A stretch of DNA of 64,000 nucleotides from Okapia johnstoni (GCA_024291935.2 CM044321.1:65962985-66026984); one strand, 5' to 3'; positions 1-10,940 are shown, numbered from the stretch's first letter. Numbers and translations are program-made. The notes: a model not told the origin generated them from the letters alone.

Positions 1-1929
1 TGAAGTCTGAATTTTAAAGTATCAAGTTCAGTTTATTTAAGGTTCTAAAAGAGCAACATAGTATCCTAATTTATACACTGATATCTATGACTAAAGGAGC
101 AACATTAAGGATTTCTTTACACAAGATATCATATCTTATGTTAACTTATGTACTCAGTGGTGCCCTACAAACCTGAATGAGAGGTAGGATGATTTCATCT
201 AGCTGGGTGTTGCTTTGATAAGTCTGTTTCTCTTTTCATATGATCAATCACCAAATGTCTACTTCAAGTAAGAAATAGGACTCTAACTATCTTAACTCAT
301 TACCAAGGAATAGAATGTAAGTATGTAGAAGTTGACAAACCCATAAACCCAGAATGCTTAAAATCATTTTTATAAGAAATTTCCATAATGGGAACAAGTA
401 AGTGAAAAATAAAAGTACAGAAAGAAAAAGATAAGGGAGGCAGGAAGGGGATGAATAAACATTGACAGCATCCTTTACGAATACCTAACCATTATTATTC
501 CAAAAGAACAAGAAAGAATCATCTTGATTTTACAACTTCCATTTCTTTATGAATTTCTCTATAAGAAATCTGATATACTGAAAGTTCATTATATTGTGCA
601 GAATGCCAGTCTTAACTGCAAATATGACAGTATTAACCTTCATTTGTTATTACTTTTGATGGTTCTTCCTTCACTAGTTAAGAAGCCTGTGTCTGAGAAA
701 GTTCCACAGCCACAGTTGTGTCATGTACATTTCTGAGGAAGAAACATGGTTATCTCCAAATGTAGGGCTTCAGAAATAAGTTAGACTATAAAAATGAACC
801 TAATATTAACTAAAGACGGAGTATCACAGAGCAGTCAACAAAACCCTTTACCTGAATTCTGATATTAAGACCTAATATCTTTCTCTCAAGTTTTTAAGTG
901 AAGATAATAAAGTAAGGAGAGGATCAGTTTTGCCCAGAGTCCCCTAGTTAGTAAATAGCAGCCAGGGCGTGTTCTCCCAACGGGCATCACTAACCGTCTT
1001 CAGTAAGTCATTTCAACTTCCAAGTTAAACTAGAATATCCTCTGTTATAATACTTTCTCTCACCCGCTACATTCCTATTACATTCTCTTGAATTTGCAGG
1101 ACATTTCAATGTAAAATTGTTAAGAACAGAATTCCCTATGTATCCCACTTTTAAAGGGAATGACAGTATTTTACTTTTAAATAAGGTTAAAATGGGTGTT
1201 GGTTTGAAATAGATATCCTAACATATGAAGGAATTAGCCTTCTAAGTTATGCTTTTGGAAAAATATTTAAGAATTAAGTACAGAATTTTCCAAAATGACT
1301 TTTGTAAACACAATGAATAAAATTATACAGGATTTTCTTATTTTACCTATTGATACAATGTGATATCAATACATTTCCTGATACTGAAGCATCTTTATTA
1401 GTTTCTGCTGCAGTAACAACAACAACAAAAAAAACCAAACCACATGTTACATTAAGGCAGTGGACTGACTGCAAGCTCTGTTACAGCCTGCAGGTTGACT
1501 GTAGGTATGCTGCACTATTTTCTCCCTGCGTCCAGGCTGAAGAAGCAATAGTAATCATAGCAGAGGGGGTAATACAGACAGACTGAGTGAACCATGCAAC
1601 TGTTCTTAATGCTTGTGCTTGAAGACAACCATTCAGATTCCACTGGCCAAAGCAAGTCACATGGTCAAGCACAGCATCAATGAGGTATAGAAATAAACTC
1701 CATCAACAGTGTGGGGAATGGAGAATGAATATTTGTGAAAAGTAACACAAACTGTCATACCTATATTCAAAGAACAGACCCTTTCAGGCCATGGTAAAAA
1801 ATTATTTTAATAAACTACTAAGTCTATGTGCTAATACATTATGTATATGCATAATCATAAGTGAGAGTGGGTATACAATTTTCATGCTTTTTTCCCAAGG
1901 ATTTAGTAGGCTGATTTTATTTGCTTAGT
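1..1929. other. AT-rich non-coding DNA, no gene seen
   Basis: No coding signature, RNA gene or young repeat is recognisable here. The open frames (70, 78 and 63 codons) resemble no protein I know and lack composition or splice context supporting coding use. The stretch is AT-rich with scattered homopurine and TTTT/AAAA runs typical of mammalian intergenic or intronic DNA. It ends at the target-site duplication of the L1 tail starting at 1943. Confidence 0.5.
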
Positions 1930-1942
1930 AAAATGAAATGGG

Positions 1943-2078
1943 GAGGTGGGATGGGGAGGGAGGTGGGAGGGAGTTTCAAGAGGAAGGGGACATATGTATA
2001 ATCAGCTATGTTGATGCTTGACAGAAAAAAATTCTGTAAAGCAATTATCTTTCAATTAAAATTTTTTTCAAAAAGTAA
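1943..2078 (+). mobile_element. L1 LINE, 3'-terminal 136 bp only
   Basis: The G-rich block (repeated GGGAGGTGGGATGGGGAGGG-type motifs) followed by GTAAAGCAATTA and an AATTAAAAT tail is the hallmark 3' UTR end of ruminant L1. The same motif recurs at 44.26 kb in a larger L1 and in reverse at 52.83 kb. It is flanked by a perfect 13-bp target-site duplication, AAAATGAAATGGG, at 1930-1942 and 2079-2091. This is a severely 5'-truncated L1 insertion with no coding capacity. The G-runs could form a G-quadruplex. Confidence 0.85.
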
Positions 2079-2091
2079 AAAATGAAATGGG

Positions 2092-2814
2092 TAGCTTTCT
2101 GTATTTTCTTTATGTTCTATATGTGGTTTTACTTATTTCTCTTAAGGAAAAAAGATTTCACCAGTACTATCTAGAACTGGATCCTTTGCTGGGGGAAGAA
2201 ATTACCTGGATAACTTTAAAAATTTTTTTTATGTTATTGGTAAAATACCATTAGATTTTTAAGTAGTTTTTTATTTTCCTAGAAATCATCCACTTCATGA
2301 TTTTCAAATTTGAGTGATAAATTATATGTACACAATATGTTTTCTACATGTTATAACTCCTCCATCACTTCTAATCTTTATAGGATGTTCCACATTTACT
2401 ATTTTGTGCTTTCTTTACCTTTTTCTCCCCATTTTCTAACACTTTTACTATTATTGCTTTTATTTTTACTGTAGTCTTCCTTTTGATTTCTCCTTTTTCA
2501 TTTTCTAAGTTATTTAATAAAAGTCTTGCTAGACTTGCTAGAATAAAAAAATCTAGCTGGAATATTTTTAGAGCAGCATTACATAATTCTATTAAAATGA
2601 AAACTCAGTGAGAGCTGTATTTCTATCCTTTTGTTCACCAATAATCCTCTAGCATCTAGCACAGTATCTTCTTCACACAGAGGAGTTTCACAGCATTTGA
2701 TAACATTCAGAGAAACCTGTTTCTGTAGTCTTTGTTTCCTTTTAGATACTATGGTTATTTCTTAATTCCAAGAGGCTTGAATTTTTGTTTAAACTTTCAA
2801 TATCTTATCTAATT
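2092..2814. other. AT-rich non-coding DNA with a possible old MIR/L2 tail
   Basis: No gene is seen. Around 2600-2690 the text (ACTCAGTGAGAGCTG, then CATCTAGCACAGTATCTTC) resembles the 3' end of MIR/L2 elements (the 'AGCACAGTGCCTGG' motif), but decay is heavy. The rest is T-rich and unassigned. Confidence 0.4.
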
Positions 2815-3020
2815 CTGTGGTTCTCAGATTTTGACACCCATCAGGCTAGCTTGAAGAACTTAAAAAAAAAACCCACTGATTTTTACATTTTAAAACTTGG
2901 GCTCTCCCCTCAGTTTCTGATTCATTAGGGTCAAGGTTGGGATCTAGAATTTATATTTCTAATAAGTTCCCAAGTGACGCTGAAGTCATGCTGGGATCCA
3001 CATTTTGAGATTTACTGGCT
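2815..3020 (+). mobile_element. MER20-like hAT-Charlie fossil
   Basis: It begins with a GTGGTTCTCAGATTTTGA terminus, contains TTTCTGATTCATTAGG, TTTCTAATAAGTTCCCAAGTGACGC and a closing CCACATTTTGAGA. This is the layout of MER20-type non-autonomous hAT elements (terminal CAGTGGTTCTCAAA...TTTGAGAACCACTG). It is old and degraded; MER5-type elements share the termini, so the subfamily is uncertain. Confidence 0.55.
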
Positions 3021-3173
3021 ATTTGATTGTATGAAAATGTTGGTTCTGCTTTGGAAAATTTATTGAATTAGTTATCATTTTAACTATGTTTTTAAAACCC
3101 TAAGGGTCATCATTTATTTTTTGTGTAACTGAAGATAGACTAACAGTTGTATAGTACAATGTATATTAAAACA

Positions 3174-3380
3174 AGACTTCCCTGGTGGCTCAGAGGTTAA
3201 AGCGTCTGCCTCAAATCCAGGAGACCCGGGTTCGATCCCTGGGTCGGGAAGATCCCCTGGAGAAGGAGATGGCAACCCACTCCAGTATTCTTGCCTGGAG
3301 AATCCCATGGACGGAGAAGCCTGGTAGGCTACAGTCCATGGGGTCGCAAAGACTCGGACACGACTGAGCAACTTCACTTC
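3174..3380 (+). mobile_element. Bov-tA SINE, full length
   Basis: The tRNA-like head (CTTCCCTGGTGGCTCAG, then GGGTTCGATCCCTGGGT, a recognisable B-box) is joined to the BovB-derived body (GGCAACCCACTCCAGTATTC...GGGTCGCAAAGACTCGGACA). It is flanked by a perfect 11-bp duplication, ATATTAAAACA, at 3163-3173 and 3381-3391. Transcribed by RNA polymerase III in life; mobilised by BovB machinery. Confidence 0.95.
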
Positions 3381-3431
3381 ATATTAAAACAATTTAAGTC
3401 TTGTTGAATTCTTAGTATTAGAATAGCCTCC

Positions 3432-3490
3432 TCTGTCCATGGAATTTTCCAGGCAAGAATACTGGAGCGGGTTGCCATTTCCTTCTCCTC
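3432..3490 (-). mobile_element. Bov SINE internal fragment
   Basis: A 59-bp piece matching the middle of the Bov-tA/BovA body in reverse (GGAATTTTCCAGGCAAGAAT, GGGTTGCCATTTCCTTCTCC). No head or tail remains and no target-site duplication is visible, so it is an orphan fragment. Confidence 0.8.
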
Positions 3491-3689
3491 ACCAGTCTAC
3501 TCCACAGCAATAGCCTTAGTCCTTTTTCATGAAACTATGTTGTATCAATGAGTTTTCTATGCAGTGTGCTCACAATGAATTCATTCCTTTATTTACTTCA
3601 AAGTAATTATTAAAATCGCTTTTAACTCTTAAAAACTTTACTGAATTATTGCCAAAGTAGCATTTCAGTTGTCTTAACTTTTCTTTTCA

Positions 3690-3899
3690 AGTGAAAGCAT
3701 CAGTCGCTCAGTCCTGTCCTACTCTTTGAGACCCCATGGACAGAAGCTGGCCAGGCTCCTCTATTCACAGGATTCTCCAAGCAAGAATACTTGAGTGGGT
3801 TGCCATTCCCTTCCACAGGGGATCTTTCCAATTCAGGGATCCAACCTGGGTCTCCAGCATTGCAGGCAGATCCTTTACCATCTGAGCCACCAGGGAAGT
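3690..3899 (-). mobile_element. Bov-tA SINE
   Basis: Reverse-strand Bov-tA: the BovB-derived tail comes first (CAGTCGCTCAGTCCTGTCC), then GGGTTGCCATTCCCTTCC, and the tRNA-like head ends at CTGAGCCACCAGGGAAG. It is slightly more diverged than the copy at 3.17 kb. No clear target-site duplication was found. Confidence 0.92.
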
Positions 3900-5129
3900 C
3901 CTCATTGATCTTTTATCAATATTAAAGCTCTTTAATCATTGATATTTAATCAATATTAATTTGCAAATCAAGGGTATATCAGTTATTTTTCATAGTAAGG
4001 TCAGCTACATCAGAGAAAACATTCTAAACTTTTTAAAAGTTTTATAAATAATTTCAGCTGAACATAAAAACCTCTCCAAAAATATTTGTATTTCAATTAT
4101 GTGCAAGGATAAAAATCACAGTGCACAGCACACTTTTGTCACTGAAAGTAAGTGCAGTGACAGTCACGATTTGACAGAATTAACCAGAGAGAAAAAGCCT
4201 GCAAACAAGATTAAGTAAGCCACTTTCACAAATGAGATGACCATATTTACAAATGAAAAAACATTGTGTACATTTGTATTGAATAAACAGCACAATATGG
4301 GTGGAATAGGGTTGGTAGAAGATTTAGAAAAATCAAAGAATCTGGCAAGAGGCAAAAGGACTTTGGAAAAGCCTGGTGTCTACCAAAAAGCAAAACAAGA
4401 ACATTAGGGTATAGCAACTTTGTCGTTAATTCTAGTCATTTCTTATTTACTGACTTTTAAGGGCTAATAGGAAGGACAGAAATTCCACCAAAAATCATTG
4501 AAATATTTAGTATACCTGGTATCACAGCACCCTCTATCACATTATAATTTACAGAACACATTTATGTGCGGCAGTGGCTTTAACTGTGAATATTCATTTA
4601 TGTAGAATTTTCTGGATCTAGTGCTTAGTTCATTACTTTTCAACAATGGATTTCTCCGCTTTCGGTATCATTAGCATCCAACCATACGAGCATGACTGCA
4701 TGTGCCGATGAACTCACCCTGAACTTCAAATTATTGCAGGTGTGATCCAAGTACCACGGACCTACATATTAAGTATCACCAGAAAATTTATCAGAGCTAT
4801 AATTATACTAGATTGGCAAATAAATTCATTCAGCGTTTTCCTTAACATCTTAAGGGAAAACTGGAAGGTACATTTTTGACAACCCAATAGCATTCTACCC
4901 CCTGACATTCCAGTTAAAATTTGGGGTTAAGGCCAATCTGGTTTAATAAGCTTTCCGAGGACATCTAATGAGGGTTCGAGTTTGAGAACCACCAGTAGGA
5001 GAAACGCCCAGTGGAGCAGTCTAGTCAGTGGGAGCTGGAGTCTATAGGAAACTTACTTCACTAGCTTTCACTAGTACTCCCATACTCGGTTAACACACCA
5101 TTCCAATAAAGCAGTAAGAACCACCCAAT
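3900..5129. other. Non-coding DNA with one MER5A-like remnant
   Basis: No gene is seen. At about 4905-4995 the sequence GGTTTAATAAGCTTTCC... ending AGTTTGAGAACCACCAG resembles the 3' end of MER5A-type hAT elements. The remainder is unassigned AT-rich DNA. Confidence 0.45.
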
Positions 5130-5333
5130 ACTCAGTTCAGTCGCTCAGTGGTGTCCGACTCTTTGCAACCCCATGAACCCCAGCACGCCAGGCCTCCCTG
5201 TCCATCACCAACTCCCTGAGTCCACCCAAACCCATGTCCATCGAGTCGGTGATGCCATCCAGCCATCTCATCCTCCGTCGTTCCCTTCTCCTCCTGCCCT
5301 CAACCTTTCCCAACATTAGAGTCTTTTCCAGCT
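5130..5333 (-). mobile_element. BovB LINE 3' end, reverse orientation
   Basis: The sequence opens with CAGTTCAGTCGCTCAGTGG and continues through the C-terminal BovB region (CATGTCCATCGAGTCGGTGA, CAGCCATCTCATCCTC). It is the complement of the 3' end seen at 14.70-14.91 kb. About 200 bp remain; this is the only BovB piece in the window on the minus strand. Confidence 0.92.
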
Positions 5334-5877
5334 ACATATATATCATCAGGCCTACAGACTTCCAGGAAAATCGAGGTTTCCAAGCATCATTGAGGGAGAA
5401 TTTACGTTGATTTTGCTGACTTGGAAGAAACGACCTTTTCTCTCTGAGTAATCTCATAGAAACACGCCACACAAACAAACCTACATACACCATGGGTGTT
5501 CCTGAGACTACTTTTCTGAAATCTCTTTAGCCTGATTTTATAGCAAATTCCCCACCAAATTCCCCACTTCCTCATGGGCTCCAGAAATATGCTGCCTGTT
5601 TTTACAACACAGCTTTAATATGCGAAAGGAAACAAAAGCTTTTACACGACAGAGCAGTCTAAGCCACAAGGTCTGTGCCATCCTCCCACTCAAGAGAGTA
5701 ATAGTGGACTCTTTATCTCTTGGGACTAAGGAATTGATAACTGAGAAAAATGGCTGAGAGGCATTCAGGAACAAGTCGCGAGGAAACAAACAAAAAAACG
5801 TTTTGTTTTGTTTTTCTGGACTTAAAACTAGAGAAAGAACTCAGCTTCCCCTCCATCTTGGTTATTTATAGCTAACA
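5334..5877. other. Non-coding flank upstream of the CpG island
   Basis: No gene is recognised. The region contains A-rich and (AAACA)n-like text near 5790-5815. A YY1-like core CCATCTTGG lies at 5853-5861 just before CpG density rises. The 83-codon minus-strand frame here resembles no known protein. Confidence 0.45.
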
Positions 5878-6052
5878 CGTACAAGTCGCTTCCGCTGCGA
5901 AGTCCTACAAAATACCTCCTGCGTGACAACTCGGCAGGGCGAAACCTCGGGTCTTTCCCTTTCCGAGGGCGAGAGACGAAAGCCCAGGCCACATTTTCTC
6001 TGGAAGTTTCCGGGGAAAAGGCGCGCGCCCCGTCTGCGGGCAGCGAGAGACT

Positions 6053-6070
6053 CAGCACCAGATGGCGCTG
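6053..6070 (+). promoter_or_regulatory. CTCF-like site
   Basis: CAGCACCAGATGGCGCTG fits the CTCF core (CCASYAGRKGGCR-type followed by GCGCT). The ACCAG, A-T-GGCGCT positions match and the RK pair is AT, an allowed variant. It lies inside the CpG island. Occupancy cannot be judged from sequence. Confidence 0.55.
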
Positions 6071-6147
6071 CCGCACCGAAAGCCGGAGCCTGGGCGGCAT
6101 GGTAGAAGGGAAGAAGCGTCACCGGATTCTTTCCTCTGCGTCCGTCG

Positions 6148-6156
6148 CCGGAAGTG
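6148..6156 (+). promoter_or_regulatory. ETS/GABPA-like site
   Basis: CCGGAAGTG is an exact match to the ETS-family core common in housekeeping CpG-island promoters, within the densest part of the island. Confidence 0.55.
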
Positions 6157-6325
6157 AGCGCTGGCGCCGGCCTCTGGTCCCGGATATTAAGACTTCTGGA
6201 GGGTTTCCGTGTGAGGGCGGGGTTAGAACCGGAACCGAACAGCGACCGTCAGGCCTCGGGGCGGAAGCCCCGGGCGGCGCTAGTGGGGGCTGATTTCTGG
6301 CGCGCACGCCTCGCCGGGAGAGCGA

Positions 6326-6337
6326 GGGGGCGGGGCC
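6326..6337 (+). promoter_or_regulatory. GC box (SP/KLF-like)
   Basis: GGGGGCGGGGCC is a textbook GC box, seven bases upstream of the NRF1-like site and 24 bases upstream of the palindrome. Confidence 0.6.
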
Positions 6338-6343
6338 TCGCCG

Positions 6344-6355
6344 TGCGCTTGCGCA
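6344..6355. promoter_or_regulatory. NRF1-like site
   Basis: TGCGCTTGCGCA differs from the NRF1 consensus TGCGCATGCGCA at one central base. It sits between the GC box and the palindrome. Confidence 0.5.
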
Positions 6356-6360
6356 TTGTG

Positions 6361-6385
6361 AGACGTACGCGCAGCGCGTACGTCT
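6361..6385. promoter_or_regulatory. Perfect 25-nt CpG palindrome
   Basis: The arms AGACGTACGCGC (6361-6372) and GCGCGTACGTCT (6374-6385) are exact reverse complements around a single A at 6373. Six CpGs fall within 25 bases. It is five bases past the NRF1-like site. It could be a dimeric transcription-factor site or a cruciform; I do not recognise a named factor for it. Confidence 0.6.
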
Positions 6386-6490
6386 TTCTCCATCTTTGCA
6401 CGTTTGCTGGCCCGGCAAGGCGGAAATGGTGGCGTAGTAGGTTTTTTTTTTTTTCTTTCCGCCCCCAGGGTTTGAGTTTCTGGCTATGAG

Positions 6491-8459
6491 TCAGGTTTCT
6501 GGAAATCTTTGTGGAAAATTAATGGTATATGAGGTAAAAACTCAAGCTGTATTTTCCTCTTAAGTATTATGTGAGCCAAATGCCTGCTGGGCGCGGTCCC
6601 AATGCTGGGATGGGCCCAACCTTTCCTTCTAAATGTCTTCCTGAACCGGCTTTACCCACCCACTGTGTCTTTAAGCACCAGTCCTGAGGCGGTGGGGGTG
6701 TCACTAAGAGAAAGGAACGCAGGCAAATACACTATTCGTGAGGAACATAAAAGCGCTTCTTATTATGTAAAGAAGCATGTCTTTTTTAAGCAGTGCTTAA
6801 GAATTTAAGGAGTTAATTAGCTTTATTTTTCCCTTTCTGTCAAAAACACTTTATATTCTGTATTTTATGGTGTGGTTTTGGTCTTTATCAAATTTTAGCT
6901 AAAGTAAGGCTGTCCGTGCAAAGGGTTTGAAAGGAAAAGCATGTCCCTTTTCCAGTATTACGAGTCAGAGGCAAACCACTTAATAGACGGACCATGGTAA
7001 ACTTGTAAGAGTTCACTGCCTTTGTTTTGTGATGCAACATGGAAACAACCAAGTAGGTTGCAAAAATAAAATCTGTGTGAAACTGTACCCACCCAATTTT
7101 AACTTTAGACCATTTCTGAAAGTGTCAGATGCAAGGTACTCAGTTCTTCCAAGAAATTTCTTCAGCTTTGGTAAACACTTTTAACTTTGTATTTCAGAAT
7201 TCTTCCCAGTCTGCAGCCTACATAAAAACTAAGTACTTGTGCAAGCCAGAGCAATCGAGACTTTAAAGCAGTTATAGTGAGAGAAACAGACTGGGGAATA
7301 CAAGAAAGATAGCCTGCAGTAGCCACTTAGAGTTTTTGGATAAAACCTTTTCATGGTTTTGGTTGTAGGTGTTGTAAAGAGAGCAACTGTGGGTTAAGGA
7401 GTACCTTGATACTATATTTATGTGAAAAGCCAAAAAAAAATTTTTTTTCCAAAAAAGTAAGCAATACCACAGGATCATTGAAGACTCATCACCAATAGTG
7501 TGAGAAGGAGGCAAGATGGAGTGGGAAGTAATGGAAACACTAATATTTAAACATTAGCCTTCCTTTAGATAAAATTTGATAAAAGACCACGAAAAGGTCA
7601 GAGCTAAAGCAAATAGATGTGGAAAGCCTGATTAGGAAGACAGGAAAAATAGATTTTAGACCTCAAATAGAATGTTTAGAATAAGGAGTAAGTTCATTAT
7701 ATGGTTCACTTTAAGATATATTGCATTTAGCTGCTTATTTTAACTTTCAGTACGTTCCAGTCTTCCCTATGTCTCATATATAACCAACCTTAAATTGAGA
7801 CAATGCTTAGTTTTGCCACCATTATACTAGTAACTCACAATAGCATAGTGCTTCATAGTAAAGAATTGTTAATTAATTCTGGCTATATGTATATATTCAC
7901 AAATAGTGGCATTAAAATAGTTCCCTGCGAATACCCTCAACCTCTTTGTCCCTGACTTCTGCTTTCCTTGCAAAACCCAGATCATAAATGAATTCACGCA
8001 TTTATCTTTTCTGTACTTAGACCCAGGCAGCTTAACAATTGGGTGGACTAATGTGACCTCATCCAAATGGTCTCTCCTACTGTTTTCTGTAGTTATTTTG
8101 CTCTGTTTAAACGAAGTATCTCATTCTTTCTCTACACTTTTGGAATCACTTTCTCCTCAGCCAGTGACTTTGCCTCATCCTTATTGGAAAAAGAATTGTG
8201 AGCCTCACCAAGAATTCTCTCATCTTCCCACCATCTAGTCTACTTGCATCTGCCTCTTTATCTTTCCTTTAGTTTCACAGAATGATGAATCTTTCAATCA
8301 CATGGCAACAGTTGAGATTGTTTTTAGTTTTAGCCATTTGAATGGATATGTAGTGTTATTTCATTTTTGTGAAGTATGTTAAAAACTTTGCCCGTTTTAA
8401 AAATTGAGTTGGTTTCCTTGTAATTAAGTTGTAGGAGTTATTTGCATACTACATACACA
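6491..8459. other. Non-coding DNA downstream of the island
   Basis: No gene or clear repeat is recognised. CpGs drop quickly after 6600. Short frames (68, 80, 65 and 61 codons) resemble no known protein. An A/T run at about 7432-7460 (AAAAAAAAA then TTTTTTTT) can form a short hairpin. Confidence 0.45.
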
Positions 8460-8830
8460 TCTTTTTTCTTTGTTGAGATATGATTGGCAAACAAAGCTGT
8501 GCGTGTTTATGTAAACACCTGTATGTATACACGTGTATGTATAGAACTTAATAAGTTTGGAGTTAAGTATAAATCCACAAAACTCACCATAATATATGTC
8601 ATAAATAGACCTATTACCTCTAAAAATTTCTTGCTGCTTTCAGTTTTTATTATTAAGTGATAAGAACACTTAGCATAAGCTCTACCCTCTTAGCAAATTT
8701 TAATACAGCATTGTTAACTGTAGGGACTATACTGTATAATAGGGTTCTAAGACTTAGTGATTGTGTCTAGCAAACTTTGTACCCTTTGAATAATACGTCT
8801 TCTTTCTCCTTCCCCTGTATTCTTTGTTTT
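8460..8830. mobile_element. Old L1M-type LINE fragment
   Basis: Text such as TTGTTGAGATATGATTGGCAA, TAATACAGCATTGTTAACTG and AACTTTGTACCCTTTGAATAA follows the order of a common mammalian L1M untranslated region. Strongly decayed; family assignment rests on recognised phrases only. Confidence 0.5.
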
Positions 8831-9119
8831 TTTTTTTGGTCAAAAGGTGTGTTGTGAATATTTTTATTCCAGTTTGTAGCCTCTCTTTCATTTTCTTAAA
8901 AACATTTTGAAGAAAAGTTGTTGTAGGTTTTATTTTTCTAGGAATTTATACAGATTGTCCAAATACTAAAGTTCCCTAGCATAAAGTTGTAAATAAAGCC
9001 CTCTTACTATCTTTTTAATATTCACAGTATATTATCTTTAGGCCTAAGATGCACTGAAGGTTAATTTTTCTATATGGTATTAATATAACAATAGGGGGTG
9101 ATACTTTTATTTTTAAAAA

Positions 9120-9640
9120 TTGAGAATCTAGTTATTCCAACAGCTTTTGTTGCAAAGATTCTCCTTTCCTCTGCTGGATATCACCTTTGCACCTTGGTCA
9201 AAAATCAACCAATTTTCTGAGTCTCTATTCAATTCCCTTGATAAGCATATGCCAACTTACCCAACTTTTTTTCATTATTGTTTTGGCCATTCCAAGTTTT
9301 TGTGGTTTTTTTATATTTTAATATAAATTTTACAATTGGTGTTTCAATTTCTAAAAACTCTGTGGGATTTTGGTTGGAATTCTGATGAATCTGTTGATCA
9401 GTTTGGGAAGACTTGATATTTTAAAAATACTGAATTTTGCTGTCTATGATTGTGTCATATCTCTCCCTCTATTTATTAATTTTGATCTTTGTCTTTGTAA
9501 TTTCCACCATAGAAGTCTTGCACATATATTGTTAAATTTATTCTTAAGTATCTCATGTCTTTTTATAAACATTTAAATTTTTAATTTATTATAAATGTAC
9601 TTTAAATTGCATTTTTAGTTTATTGAGTCATATTTTTCAA
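9120..9640 (-). mobile_element. Old L1 LINE, ORF2 3' part in reverse
   Basis: Phrases in order include ACCTTGGTCAAAAATCAACC, TTGTTTTGGCCATTCCAAG, GTGGGATTTTGGTTGG, GATGAATCTGTTGATCAGTT and GTCTTGCACATATATTGTTAA. This is the reverse complement of the region before the end of L1 ORF2. Many stops and indels make it an ancient, inactive copy. Confidence 0.7.
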
Positions 9641-10347
9641 CTTCAGAATTTGTATTTGATTCTTGTTTGTAGATTATTGTTCTCTAGTGAAATTCTGACA
9701 TGGGCCTAATAGCTTCAACATTTAGGTCATCTATGGATCTTATTTCTATTCCCTTTTCTTATTTCTGTTTCCTAGTATGCCCAGAAATTCTTAATGGAAT
9801 GCTGTCTTTGTTTGTGAAAAATATTAGGCTCTGGGGTTTTTTTTTTTTTTTTTTACTTCCAGAGAAGATTTTACTTTTGCTTCCGTTAGGAAACTAGGCT
9901 CAGAGGAAAACACCATAGCCTAAATGGCTTTCAGTCTGTTAGGTCTAGCCTATTTCAGCTTCATTCTTACTCCTGGGGTGGCCCTTTTTCTGTCCCAACT
10001 GAAAGCCTGAGGTGTTTTCAAAGGCTGGTCCTTCCTAGTTGCCTCTGAAGTCCAGTTTATATTTTCTCATAACTATGGGACTTCTGAAAGCTCTTGGCTT
10101 CCCTGCTTCTAAGCTGCCTGTTTCTAAATCACTCTTTCTGAGTGATTTCTCAGCCTCTGGAACAACTTTCAAAATTAGCAAATGAGTCAAGGGGAAAAAC
10201 AGAGTTGAACATAGGCAGACTTCTCTACACCTTCTCTTTAGGATCTTGTCCTTTCAAGATGTTATCAAAAAGATATTTTTTACGTTTTTACCCAGCTTTT
10301 CTAATTCACAGTTTATACGGATGACACTATATTCTTTTTTTTAAGTC
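9641..10347. other. Non-coding DNA, T-run at 9837-9854
   Basis: The first part (to about 9800) may continue the old L1 before it. A run of 18 or so T residues follows, then unassigned sequence. No gene is seen. Confidence 0.4.
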
Positions 10348-10516
10348 TGAGCAACTTCACTTTCACTTTTCCCTCTCATGCACTGGAGAAGGAAATGGCA
10401 ACCCACTCCAGTATTCTTGCATGGAGAATCCCAGGGATGGCAGAGCCTGGTGGGCTGCCGTCTATGGGGTCGCATAGGGTCGGACACGACTGAAGCGACA
10501 TAGCAGCAGCAGCATT
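10348..10516 (+). mobile_element. Bov-A2 SINE, truncated (linker plus one monomer)
   Basis: Begins with the Bov-A2 linker (GAGCAACTTCACTTTCACTT), continues with GGAGAAGGAAATGGCAACCC and ends with CGACTGAAGCGACATAGCAG and a (CAG)n-like tail. The first monomer is missing. Confidence 0.88.
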
Positions 10517-10940
10517 ACTGGCAGAAATAAATTTCTTTATTCTGAGAATCTCAATGATGCTAATAAAGGTAGTACTTTTTTTTTTTCAGTACCATTGTCA
10601 CCACTTCTTGTCCCCAAACATCAGAAACAACCCAGAAGACACACCAGTGGCTTGCTTTCTTGCTTCTGGAGGTGCCTCTAGGGCCTCCTAGAAGTAATAT
10701 CCTCTTGCCACAGATGGCTTCCTAAGAAATACCCTTAACTCTCTTTAGGGTTTGCCTGACCCTGTCTTCTGCCCTGGCCTCCTTCCAATGAGGAGCTATG
10801 ATGGTTCTACTTCTACCCAAACCAAACATTACTATACTATAGCTGTAAATTCAGTCTCTCTCCATTGGTGCTTTCATGATACAAATACATGTTACAGTCA
10901 GGCAGGAAGAAGTGCATCCTATTATTTTTTATAGATAATT
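10517..10940. other. Non-coding DNA, no gene seen
   Basis: Unassigned sequence between a SINE and a microsatellite. A 60-codon frame at 10752-10934 resembles no known protein. Confidence 0.4.

Larger units (their letters stand above)
5878..6490. promoter_or_regulatory. CpG island, probable promoter
   Basis: This is the only GC-rich, CpG-dense segment of the window. CpG dinucleotides are abundant from about 5878 to 6475 and almost absent on either side. It contains a GC box (6326-6337), an ETS-like site (6148-6156), an NRF1-like site (6344-6355), a CTCF-like site (6053-6070), a perfect palindrome (6361-6385) and a T-run at 6442-6453. No TATA box sits at a convincing place, as expected for CpG-island promoters with dispersed starts. 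Direction is unknown and could be bidirectional. Open frames on both strands (90 codons minus, 111 codons plus) arise from high GC content and match no protein I recognise. A donor-like GAG|GTAAAA occurs at 6531-6537 on the plus strand. Confidence 0.8.

Noticed and set aside
3210..3250. tRNA gene in SINE heads
   Set aside because: GGGTTCGATCCCTGGG is a B-box remnant of the tRNA-derived SINE head; no complete cloverleaf is present.
3185..3367. Short frames such as MAQRLKRLPQIQETRVRSLG as proteins
   Set aside because: They are translations of Bov-tA SINEs and recur with variations at nearly every SINE in the window.
5828..6100. 90-codon minus-strand frame in the CpG island (MPPRLRLSVRQ...) as a first coding exon
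   Set aside because: GC-rich islands give long frames by chance on both strands. The plus strand has a 111-codon frame in the same place, and no domain or homologue is recognised.
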